Shown piece after piece: positions 43,140 to 50,030 of a stretch of DNA of 64,000 nt. Source of the stretch: Acidobacteriota bacterium (GTDB taxonomy: Bacteria > Acidobacteriota > Vicinamibacteria > Vicinamibacterales > 2-12-FULL-66-21); NCBI GenBank assembly GCA_003222675.1, contig QHWT01000045.1, positions 62,001-126,000 on the forward strand, read 5' to 3'. The stretch's first letter is position 1. Each line of letters begins with the position of its first letter. The notes under the pieces are model-generated. The model was given only the letters and a program-made list of their open reading frames with translations. It did not search any database and was not told the origin of the DNA. Both the position numbers and the translations under genes were made by a program.

Positions 43140-43291
43140 CGAGCGCGAAGGGCCTTATTGAGGTTCAGCAGCCTGCGGGCGTGCTCGCACGCCTCACGGC
43201 TGCGTTGCCGCATTGCGATGCTGCGGTCCCTCGCTTCTCGCGATGCGTCGTGAAGGAGAGACAGCTGCTCGTGCGTGACGAGGCATGCCAT
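43127..43291 (-). CDS. small helical hypothetical protein (54 aa)
   Basis: A short gene starting ATG 43291, eight bases after an AGGAGC ribosome site. The product (MACLVTHEQLSLLHDASREA, then RDRSIAMRQRSREACEHARR) is strongly helical and charged, probably one long amphipathic or coiled-coil helix. Its stop overlaps the TTG start of the next leftward gene. I know no family for it. The good ribosome site and sensible composition support a real gene; size makes it uncertain. Confidence 0.45.
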   Translation of the reverse strand: MACLVTHEQLSLLHDASREARDRSIAMRQRSREACEHARRLLNLNKALRARWRD

Positions 43292-43604
43292 ATGTACTGC
43301 TCCTATGAACGGCTTTAATGAGAGCAGGCAGGTCGGAAGGACGGCCGAGATGATGGCGCTCAGGAAAGCGTTCCCAGCGTAAGCTTTCCGACGATGAATG
43401 TCATGCACAATCGCGCATCAGGTGCGTCTTGCATCTCGGACGCTCGCCGATGGCGGCGATTGCTGCCAGGCTACGTGGCCGTTTTCCCGCTCCGTCACCG
43501 GACGTGGACGCTCGTATCGAAACTTCTGGTCGTTCGAGGTCGGCCTCAGTGCCGCATTCGCATCGGCGACAGGTTGAGCGTCGCGCGCCCGCCGCGACAG
43601 AGCG
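43292..43604. other. intergenic, no supported gene
   Basis: Lies between the Crp/Fnr gene and the 54-residue gene, both leftward. Upstream extension of the small gene's frame (to 43408) is open but lacks a better start. No terminator was found. Confidence 0.35.
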
Positions 43605-44294
43605 TCAGTCGTGCAGGACGACGCTCAAGAGGGAGCTGTGGATGGTGATGTCGCCGTTGTAATCGATGAACCCGAGCTTCTTGAACTTGTTCATGAAAAA
43701 GTTCACGCGCGAGCGCGTCGTACCGACGATTTCCGCGAGCGTCTCCTGAGAGACTTTTGGAAGCACGCGTTCGTGACTGCCCTTTTTGCCATAGCGTGCC
43801 AGCAGCAGCAGCGTGCGCGCGAGCCGCTTTTCGCTCGAGTTGAACAGTTGGTCCACCAAGTCCGCTTCGACCCGGATGTTGCGCGCCAGCATGTGCGCGA
43901 TGAAGCGGTCCGAAAAGGCGTGCTGCTCGTGAAGCACGCGGATCATCTCGTCCTTGTCGATGACCAGAACCGTGCTTTCCATCATCGCAGTCGCGGTGCC
44001 GATGCGGACCGGTTGATCCGCCAGGGCTCCCTCACCAAAGAAATCGCCGGGGCCCAGCACCGCAACGACCGCCTCCTTGCCCGTATGGGAGAGCACCGAG
44101 AGCTTGACCCTGCCCTGTTGGAGGTACATGACCGCGCCGCAGGGATCCCCTTGCGAGAAAATGACATCTGCACGGCCGTAGGTTACGAACTTTCTCGCGG
44201 CGCCAGCCGATTCAAGAAAGCTCTGAACGTCGAATGTGGCGTCCTGCTTCGATTGAACGACGGGCTTCGGCCGCGCGGTTCTCTTTTGCCGCAT
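43605..44294 (-). CDS. Crp/Fnr family transcriptional regulator
   Basis: A 229-residue regulator. The N-terminal cyclic-nucleotide-binding fold has VTYGRADVIFSQGDPCGAVM, YLQQGRVKLSVLSHTGKEAV and LGPGDFFGEGALADQPVRIG, the last being the phosphate-binding cassette. The long dimer helix (IRVLHEQHAFSDRFIAHMLA) leads to a Crp-type helix-turn-helix (KVSQETLAEIVGTTRSRVNF, FMNKFKKLGFIDYNG). There is no cysteine cluster like that of Fnr, so the signal is probably a nucleotide or another small molecule. The lengths match the typical acidobacterial members of the family. It may control the surrounding small genes; a Crp-like palindrome occurs at 45377-45394. Confidence 0.93.
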   Translation of the reverse strand: MRQKRTARPKPVVQSKQDATFDVQSFLESAGAARKFVTYGRADVIFSQGDPCGAVMYLQQGRVKLSVLSHTGKEAVVAVLGPGDFFGEGALADQPVRIGTATAMMESTVLVIDKDEMIRVLHEQHAFSDRFIAHMLARNIRVEADLVDQLFNSSEKRLARTLLLLARYGKKGSHERVLPKVSQETLAEIVGTTRSRVNFFMNKFKKLGFIDYNGDITIHSSLLSVVLHD

Positions 44295-44538
44295 GCTCGT
44301 ATGCCCGACATTCTCTCACGGGCCCCGCGCGTCCGCACGCCGAGCGTGCCTCGGTCCGGCCATGCGTCTCGCGCGTCTGGCGTTCCCGTCGTACTGAGAG
44401 CGCATGCTGAGGGCGGACGCTTGATCGTCGTCCAGGATGAATGCGTAGGTATCCGGCAAGCAACGGCGACCCTTTTCAACCGTCGGTAATCCTCCCGGTC
44501 AGGACAGGTCGGGCCTTCGCCTCAAGGGCTCTGTCGTC

Positions 44539-44901
44539 TTACAACGTTCTCTCCTCCGTCCGAGATTTGACGTCGAAACGGTTTCCCTGTCTCTTCAGCT
44601 TACGGATGCACGGCTGCTTCGCCGCAGCGTCGCCCTGAATCCCGCTCCGGATCGCAAGGCGGCCAGAGCGGTTCATCAACTTCGATGCGCGGGCCACCAT
44701 CCATGAGGAGTTGAGATGTGCGACCTCACACCATTGGTGCATCATCGGCGATCCACACAGAAACGCACGGGCGCTCTCCTGGTCGGCGCGTGAAGCGCCG
44801 GCAGCGGAGAGATCCCGAACGGCCTGCTGAATGACGCGGACCGCGAGATGACGGCACGCCGCGTCGGAATGGGTAGGCTGTCGGCTCGTCACATGATTCA
44901 T
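44539..44901 (-). CDS. hypothetical protein
   Basis: A 120-residue frame from ATG 44901, which follows GAGGGAGAG at a good distance. The N-terminal half looks real and helical (RHLAVRVIQQAVRDLSAAGA, DQESARAFLCGSPMMHQWCE). It resembles small proteins of phage or plasmid type in which a helix A-x-x-V-I-x-x-A-x-x-D precedes an A-x-x-F-L-x-S-P-x segment followed by a C/W-containing helix; I cannot give a family name. The C-terminal part is basic (KQPCIRKLKRQGNRFDVKSR). No signal peptide or membrane segment. It is one of several small leftward genes around the Crp/Fnr gene. Confidence 0.5.
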   Translation of the reverse strand: MNHVTSRQPTHSDAACRHLAVRVIQQAVRDLSAAGASRADQESARAFLCGSPMMHQWCEVAHLNSSWMVARASKLMNRSGRLAIRSGIQGDAAAKQPCIRKLKRQGNRFDVKSRTEERTL

Positions 44902-44994
44902 CGCTGCTCTCCCTCGCATTCGCCACATGTATGGAACTGGCGCACAGCCGCGGCTGCGTCGTTCGCGCGACCGGTGGTCGGTATCCGGGCCGCG

Positions 44995-45318
44995 TCAGCC
45001 CGCTGCACGACCGCAGCTGGCGTCACGGCGTTGGCCGACCCGGCTCATCAAACATTCAGCAGGCGGCGCTTTGACGTAAGCGGCAGCGGATCCGGCAAAC
45101 AGCCACACTGCGTGATGATCCTTCTGCCGTTCGTAGCCGCACATAATCGCGGCGTCCTGGCCCGTCATCGTCGACACGCCATGGAGGGTCAGATCCCCTA
45201 TGGCCGATAGGACTGTGGCGATGATGTAGAAGTCGAACGTACCGTTGACATGAGAGACGACGACATCACCCGCTTGAATCGTTCCATCCATCGCGTACTG
45301 TCTGTTGTCGGCGGCCAT
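44995..45318 (-). CDS. hypothetical protein
   Basis: A 107-residue frame beginning ATG 45318 behind GGAGCAAG. The core is MDGTIQAGDVVVSHVNGTFD, FYIIATVLSAIGDLTLHGVS, QDAAIMCGYERQKDHHAVWL and FAGSAAAYVK, alternating strands and a helix, without signal peptide. It looks like a small soluble alpha/beta protein of the size of DUF2188-type proteins; I cannot assign it. The last 20 residues are less regular. A perfect 18-bp palindrome lies about 60 bases upstream of the start and could be the operator. It is probably a real gene because of its ribosome site and composition. Confidence 0.6.
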   Translation of the reverse strand: MAADNRQYAMDGTIQAGDVVVSHVNGTFDFYIIATVLSAIGDLTLHGVSTMTGQDAAIMCGYERQKDHHAVWLFAGSAAAYVKAPPAECLMSRVGQRRDASCGRAAG

Positions 45319-45376
45319 TATCGCTTGCTCCACATGAGTCTTCCTCGAGGATCGTCGCATGTGGCGCGGCGGTTGT

Positions 45377-45394
45377 CTGTGCACCTTTGCACAG
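45377..45394. promoter_or_regulatory. Crp/Fnr-like palindrome
   Basis: CTGTGCA and TGCACAG flank the four bases CCTT: a perfect 18-bp dyad of the form TGTGC-N6-GCACA, close to the Crp consensus TGTGA-N6-TCACA. It lies upstream of the leftward gene at 45318 in a 360-base gap (45319-45680) that holds no gene. The gap also carries the GAGGAG site (45668-45673) for the rightward gene. Confidence 0.4.
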
Positions 45395-45680
45395 GGCCGC
45401 GGGTTTTCAGAAAGCAGTCCAAGGCGAACCGCCCCGTCCATAGGCCAGACATCCACGCGTCCGCCGTTGCATTTGTCAAACCGAACTCACTCTCTCGTTG
45501 TCATGTTGCGGCGTTGCGAGATGTCGCACAGAGTATCGAGGGCGTAGACCACGTATGTTCAGAACAGAACAGCCATTCGAACGAGCACGTCGTAGGGTGG
45601 GTCAAAGAAGGCGATACGTGTGGTCGTCACTGCGGGAAGGCCGTGGATCGAACGCTTTTCATGTTCCGAGGAGTCTCCAG

Positions 45681-46364
45681 ATGAGCATCACTCGTGTTCT
45701 CGCGCTGTGGACGGCGTCGATTGTGATTTCTGCGACATCGTTGAGCGCTGGGGCGGAGCTCTCCACGTACCGAGGCTTCCAATTCGGCATGAGCGTAGCC
45801 GCGGTCGCACGACACGGCGGCATTTCACCGGAGCCGCGCATCGTCGATCAACGCCCGGAGCTGATTCAGGAACTCATGTGGTTGCCGACCCGCGCGGGAG
45901 CGATGGCGGACGAAGGAGATTCGGCACAGAAGATCCTCTTCACCTTCTACAACGACCAGCTCTCTCGCGTCGTGGTGTCGTACGACCGAAGCAGGACCGA
46001 AGGGTTGACGGCTGAAGACCTGATCGAAGCGATCTCGACAACGTACGGCGTGGCGCCGATTCCTTCCGTCGGGACGGCGCCGCTCATCCCGGGCCGGAAT
46101 GCGGACGACAAGATCCTGGCGCGTTGGGAAGATCCGCAGTACTCGATCACCCTGTTCCGATCCAAGTATCTGTCAACGTTTGGCCTGGTCTTGCTTTCAA
46201 AGCGCCTGGATGGTCTCAGCATGGTCGCTCACGCCGAAGCGATGTTATTGGACGAACGAGAGGCTCCGGCGCGAGAATCGGCGCGGCGGCAAGGACGGAC
46301 TGACGACGACCGCCTCAGGGAAGAAACGGTCCGACGAGCGAACAAGGCAGCCTTCAAACCCTGA
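45681..46364 (+). CDS. exported hypothetical protein
   Basis: A 227-residue protein with a signal peptide (VLALWTASIVISATSLSAGA). The mature part starts LSTYRGFQFGMSVAAVARHG, a pattern seen in small periplasmic proteins that open with Y.GF.FG.S...V. It continues KILFTFYNDQLSRVVVSYDR, EGLTAEDLIEAISTTYG, ARWEDPQYSITLFRSKYLST and FGLVLLSKRLD. The C-terminus (DDDRLREETVRRANKAAFKP) is a charged helix. The ATG at 45681 follows GAGGAG; the upstream extension is arginine-rich shadow. No enzymatic motif is visible, and the two-layer alpha/beta look suggests a small ligand- or partner-binding protein. Function unknown. Confidence 0.8.
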   Translation: MSITRVLALWTASIVISATSLSAGAELSTYRGFQFGMSVAAVARHGGISPEPRIVDQRPELIQELMWLPTRAGAMADEGDSAQKILFTFYNDQLSRVVVSYDRSRTEGLTAEDLIEAISTTYGVAPIPSVGTAPLIPGRNADDKILARWEDPQYSITLFRSKYLSTFGLVLLSKRLDGLSMVAHAEAMLLDEREAPARESARRQGRTDDDRLREETVRRANKAAFKP

Positions 46365-46516
46365 CCTGAGCGGACGCCGGAGTGCTTTCACCGATCGGTG
46401 ATCCGGTCGGTGCCGGACCGGACGATGTGGGCAAACCGCGGCCAGCCGGTCGTTCTTCAAGACGACGCCCTCGCCAAATTCTCCACGTCACTTCGCTAAG
46501 GGGAAAACGCGGACGG

Positions 46517-47755
46517 TCACTCGGCGGGCTGGCAACGTCGCGCTTCGATCTGCCGTACCTTGTCCTGAAATACTGCGACCCAGGTGTCGATCGCCCGGCC
46601 GGCCTCCGGGGATCCGTCCGGGCCTCGCGGTCCGAGTTGGTCAACGTGCGCGGCTCTGAAGATCGCTCGCACCTCCTCCTGGGTGACGCGGTGCAATTGT
46701 TCAACCAGGAAACGGCGTCCCTCCTCGGAAATCACCGGATTCGACTCGCCGTCGAGGAGCGCCCTGAACGATACGGTGAGCTCTCCGCGGCATTCGTTGC
46801 CGTTGGTCGCCGTGAACACGCGCTTTCGCTCCCACGCTTCGAGATTCATCTTCGCCGTGGCCTCACTGGACTCGCGGCCCGCACCGCCGAACGTCGCGCC
46901 GACATCCACGATCGTCACCGCTGAGGTCGGACACGCCGACGCACCCGGACGCTCGAGCAATATCAGAGGCGGGGTCACGACATTGTCGGCCCGCAGCTCG
47001 CCGGCTTCGGTGTCTACGTGTGCGGCGCAGTACAGCCTTTGCTGCTCGCGCTTTCGATCGCCATGCTGCATGAACACGCCGAGCAACGTCAGCGCATTAA
47101 AGTACGTGCGTTGGCGCGCGCGTTCCAGCCCTCGTGGAAGCAATCGAATCGCTGTATCGAGATCCCGCCAGGACCAACCTTGATCGACCCTGCCGTTGGA
47201 GAGAATGACAGGCGTTGGCCATTGAGCCTGCAACATTGCGACATATCGTCGGGTGCGGCGGCTGCCCGCCCCCGTGTGGGGATTCTCGGGACATCCGTCA
47301 CAGCGCACCTTGATTGGGAGGGCGGGCACCGCGTCGAATCCGAGCGCCCACATCAACCGCGACGCCGCCACGGTCCCGAACACTTCGCGGTTGCCCGTCC
47401 GGGACTGCGGATCCCAGTACTTCAGACGCAGATCGTGACCGTCGGCCGTGCGACAGAGGAACTTGGCCGAACTGCCGCCGAGCTCCTTTCCTGCCTGCGC
47501 GAACGTACACTCGATCCCCTCATCACTGTTGGCCTGCTCGTACGTGTAGGGAAACGCACCCACCGGTCCCTCGAGCACGTCCTTCGGCGACAGCGCGCCT
47601 GGATCGCGCCAAATGATCGCGTGTGCCAGATATGTCGCACGCGCCTCTGGGCTCGTGCGAATCGCCGAGAGGATCGTCGACTCGGTAGCGGACATCCAGG
47701 CCATGCTCACCGTGAACATCCCGGCGCCGATGAAGACGAGTTGTCGTGACATCAT
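46517..47755 (-). CDS. exported protein with kinase-like motif order
   Basis: A protein of about 412 residues with an N-terminal signal or anchor (MMSRQLVFIGAGMFTVSMAW). The start is uncertain: ATG 47806 would add 17 residues. The order of motifs matches a protein kinase-like fold. Lys112 in DLRLKYWD would be the strand-3 Lys, Glu124 in NREVFGTVAASRLMWALGF the helix-C Glu, His231-Gly-Asp233 with Lys235 in MQHGDRKREQQRL the catalytic loop, and Asp284 in IVDVGATFGG the DFG-like metal site. Several cysteines (CDGC, CAAH, SACP) fit an extracytoplasmic location. Similar motif orders occur in HipA-, CotH- and FAM20-like kinases, but I cannot place it in any of them. The kinase idea is inference from motif order only. 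It stands alone on its strand. Confidence 0.75.
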   Translation of the reverse strand: MMSRQLVFIGAGMFTVSMAWMSATESTILSAIRTSPEARATYLAHAIIWRDPGALSPKDVLEGPVGAFPYTYEQANSDEGIECTFAQAGKELGGSSAKFLCRTADGHDLRLKYWDPQSRTGNREVFGTVAASRLMWALGFDAVPALPIKVRCDGCPENPHTGAGSRRTRRYVAMLQAQWPTPVILSNGRVDQGWSWRDLDTAIRLLPRGLERARQRTYFNALTLLGVFMQHGDRKREQQRLYCAAHVDTEAGELRADNVVTPPLILLERPGASACPTSAVTIVDVGATFGGAGRESSEATAKMNLEAWERKRVFTATNGNECRGELTVSFRALLDGESNPVISEEGRRFLVEQLHRVTQEEVRAIFRAAHVDQLGPRGPDGSPEAGRAIDTWVAVFQDKVRQIEARRCQPAE

Positions 47756-47971
47756 GCGCACTCGCGATTTTCTCCATGGCCAGGCCTTTTCGCGCGGTGC
47801 CATCATGATCGACAGGCGTTCGGGGGAAAGCCCAACTGCGGGGCGGTTTCGGTGCGCTGGTGTCCGGGATCCAAGCAGGAGCACTCGCACATCATAGATG
47901 CCAGCCGGCAAGTCTGCATATCAAACCCTCCGGGCACGGTTTGGAGTAGCATCGCTCATCTGGAGTTGATC

Positions 47972-48667
47972 ATGTCGAAGTCCGTTCTGGCGTTCACGGC
48001 GGCCGCGGTCCTCGCAGTGGTCGGGCTCACGCGCGCCGTTCCTGGGACCGAGAAGGCGCGGGCAATCCCCGCGCCCGCGGTTGACGAGCAGGCAGGCGCA
48101 GCGACGTCAGAGGTTGCGGTTCTTGCCGGTGGATGTTTCTGGGGAGTCCAAGGCGTCTATCAGCACCTCAAAGGAGTTGTCAGCGCCGTCTCCGGCTATG
48201 CCGGCGGTGACAAGAACACGGCCGAGTACGAGCGCGTCAGTACCGGCAGGACCGGCCACGCGGAATCGGTGCAGGTCACGTTCGATCCGCACAAGATCAC
48301 CTACGGACGCCTCCTGCAGGTGTACTTTTCAGTGGCTCACGATCCGACCGAACTCAATCGACAAGGCCCGGATGTCGGCACGCAGTATCGTTCGGCAATC
48401 TTTCCGGCGACTGAGGAACAGGCGAGCGTCGCGAAGGCCTACATCGCACAACTCGATCAGGCGCGCGTATTCAAAGCGCCGATCGTCACCGGGATCGAAT
48501 CCGGCCGCACGTTCTACCCGGCCGAGGCGTACCACCAGGATTTCCTGACGCTCAACCCGACGTATCCCTACATCGTGTACAACGATCTGCCGAAGATCGA
48601 GAATCTCAAACGTCTGTTCCCGGAGCTGTATCGAGCCAATCCCGTGCTCGTGCGCGCCGGACAATAG
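47972..48667 (+). CDS. msrA: peptide-methionine (S)-S-oxide reductase, exported
   Basis: A 231-residue MsrA that reduces the S-epimer of methionine sulfoxide in proteins. The catalytic motif GGCFWGVQGVYQHLKGVVSA is complete, with the nucleophilic Cys in GCFWG. Conserved segments include VSGYAGGDKNTAEYERVSTG, HAESVQVTFDP, FSVAHDPTELNRQGPDVGTQ, YRSAIF and FYPAEAYHQDFL. About 55 residues precede the core, starting with a signal or anchor helix (VLAFTAAAVLAVVGLTRAVP), so it probably repairs envelope proteins. I see no recycling cysteines in the C-terminal tail, so reduction would depend on another partner. The start is ATG 47972 with TGGAG upstream. An MsrB gene is not present nearby. Confidence 0.95.
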   Translation: MSKSVLAFTAAAVLAVVGLTRAVPGTEKARAIPAPAVDEQAGAATSEVAVLAGGCFWGVQGVYQHLKGVVSAVSGYAGGDKNTAEYERVSTGRTGHAESVQVTFDPHKITYGRLLQVYFSVAHDPTELNRQGPDVGTQYRSAIFPATEEQASVAKAYIAQLDQARVFKAPIVTGIESGRTFYPAEAYHQDFLTLNPTYPYIVYNDLPKIENLKRLFPELYRANPVLVRAGQ

Positions 48668-48689
48668 GCGTCCTCTTACAAGGTCCACC

Positions 48690-49973
48690 TTGAGGGGCCG
48701 GTCTGCGGCGTCTGGTGTGTCCGATCGCGCAACGGCTCCCGGCGCGGCCACCAATGCCGAGCGGTGGGCGATCGTCGGCCTGCTGTTCGTCGCGTCGCTG
48801 ATCAACTACTTCGATCGGGCGACCATCTCGTTTGCGCTCCCATTGATCTCCCGGGATCTTCATCTCGGCCCTGAAGCCAAGGGGGTGCTGCTCTCCGCAT
48901 TCTTCTGGTCGTATGCGCTCATGCAGATCCCGATGGGTGTGCTCGCCGACCGGGTGAACCTGCGTTGGCTGTATGGGCTGTCGTTCACGCTGTGGTCCGT
49001 GTCCCAGGGGCTTATCGGCCTCGCCCCCGGGCTCGGCGCACTGATCGCGTTCAGGATGCTGCTCGGTGTCGGCGAATCGATCTATCTGCCGGGCGGATCG
49101 AAGATCGTGAGTCTTCTGTTTCGTCCCGCCGAACGGGGGCTTCCGTGCGGAGTGTTCGATGCGGGCACCCGCACAGGACTGGTGATCGAAGGCGTGCTCG
49201 TGCCGTGGATGCTGACGCGGTTTGGGTGGCGCACCAGTTTTGCGGTTGTGGGCTTCGCCGCGCTGCTGTGGCTGATCCCATGGTTCATCCTTACCCCCAG
49301 GCGGTTTGCCGGTCGTGGCGCGGCCCGCCCGGTCGCGCGTGATCGAAGCTTCGCGCGATCTCTCGGCACACTCGTGACGAATCGGAACCTTCTCGGCGTC
49401 TGCCTCGGATTCTTCTGTTTCGACTATTACTGGTACTTCCTCGTCAACTGGCTGCCCGACTACCTGGTCACATCGCGCGGCCTGACGCTGATGAGGGCCG
49501 GCCTTTATGCCGCGCTGCCGTATTTCGTTTTCGGGTTGAGCGAGCCGATTGGCGGGTGGATTGCCGATCGGTTGATCGACGCGGGCTGGAGCGAGACGCG
49601 CGCGCGCAAAGGACTCGTGACGGTCGCATTCCTCACCGGCCTGCTGCTGATTCCCGCTGCGCGGGTCAACACCCCTGGAGCCGCCGTCGGCCTCATCATC
49701 GGCGGCTGCCTCGTCGGCCTGGCGACGGGCAACCTGCTGGTGATCCTTCAGAGCTGTGCGCCGCCTGACGAAGTCGGTCTCTGGACGGGCATCTACAACT
49801 TCGTTGGCAACGTCGCCGGCATTCTCTCACCGCTCATCACCGGCGCTCTCATCGCCCGGACCGGTTCCTACGCGCCGCCTTTCGTGCTCGCGGCGGTGCT
49901 CATCGCCATCGGCCCGCTGGCATTCTGGTTCATCGTCGGCGAGCTGACCGCGGTCGATCGCGAATCTGCCTGA
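48690..49973 (+). CDS. MFS transporter, sugar-acid (ACS) type
   Basis: A 427-residue major facilitator with 12 predicted helices. Helix 1 reads LLFVASLINYFDRATISFAL, the hallmark of the anion:cation symporter (hexuronate/sugar-acid) branch. SAFFWSYALMQIPMGVLADR and LIAFRMLLGVGESIYLPGGS are the loop 2-3 and helix 4 signatures. FDYYWYFLVNWLPDYLVTSR and FVFGLSEPIGGWIADRLIDA are the second-half counterparts. It starts at TTG 48690 with AAGG before it; a GTG at 48717 is also possible. It lies 22 bases after msrA, so the two could share a transcript. Substrate not determinable; with an arabinofuranosidase in the region, sugar-acid uptake is plausible but is inference. Confidence 0.9.
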   Translation: MRGRSAASGVSDRATAPGAATNAERWAIVGLLFVASLINYFDRATISFALPLISRDLHLGPEAKGVLLSAFFWSYALMQIPMGVLADRVNLRWLYGLSFTLWSVSQGLIGLAPGLGALIAFRMLLGVGESIYLPGGSKIVSLLFRPAERGLPCGVFDAGTRTGLVIEGVLVPWMLTRFGWRTSFAVVGFAALLWLIPWFILTPRRFAGRGAARPVARDRSFARSLGTLVTNRNLLGVCLGFFCFDYYWYFLVNWLPDYLVTSRGLTLMRAGLYAALPYFVFGLSEPIGGWIADRLIDAGWSETRARKGLVTVAFLTGLLLIPAARVNTPGAAVGLIIGGCLVGLATGNLLVILQSCAPPDEVGLWTGIYNFVGNVAGILSPLITGALIARTGSYAPPFVLAAVLIAIGPLAFWFIVGELTAVDRESA

Positions 49974-49976
49974 CGC

Positions 49977-50012
49977 AAAAAAAACGGGCGCAGGGAACAT
50001 GTCTCTGCGCCC
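49977..50012 (-). terminator. intrinsic terminator of the first Oar-like gene
   Basis: On the minus strand GGGCGCAG (50012-50005) and CTGCGCCC (49993-49986) form an 8-bp stem, followed by one G and a run of eight Ts (49984-49977). It lies 19 bases after the stop of the leftward receptor gene. The hairpin also closes the rightward MFS gene. Confidence 0.85.
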
Positions 50013-50030
50013 AACTAACTAAGAACCCGC

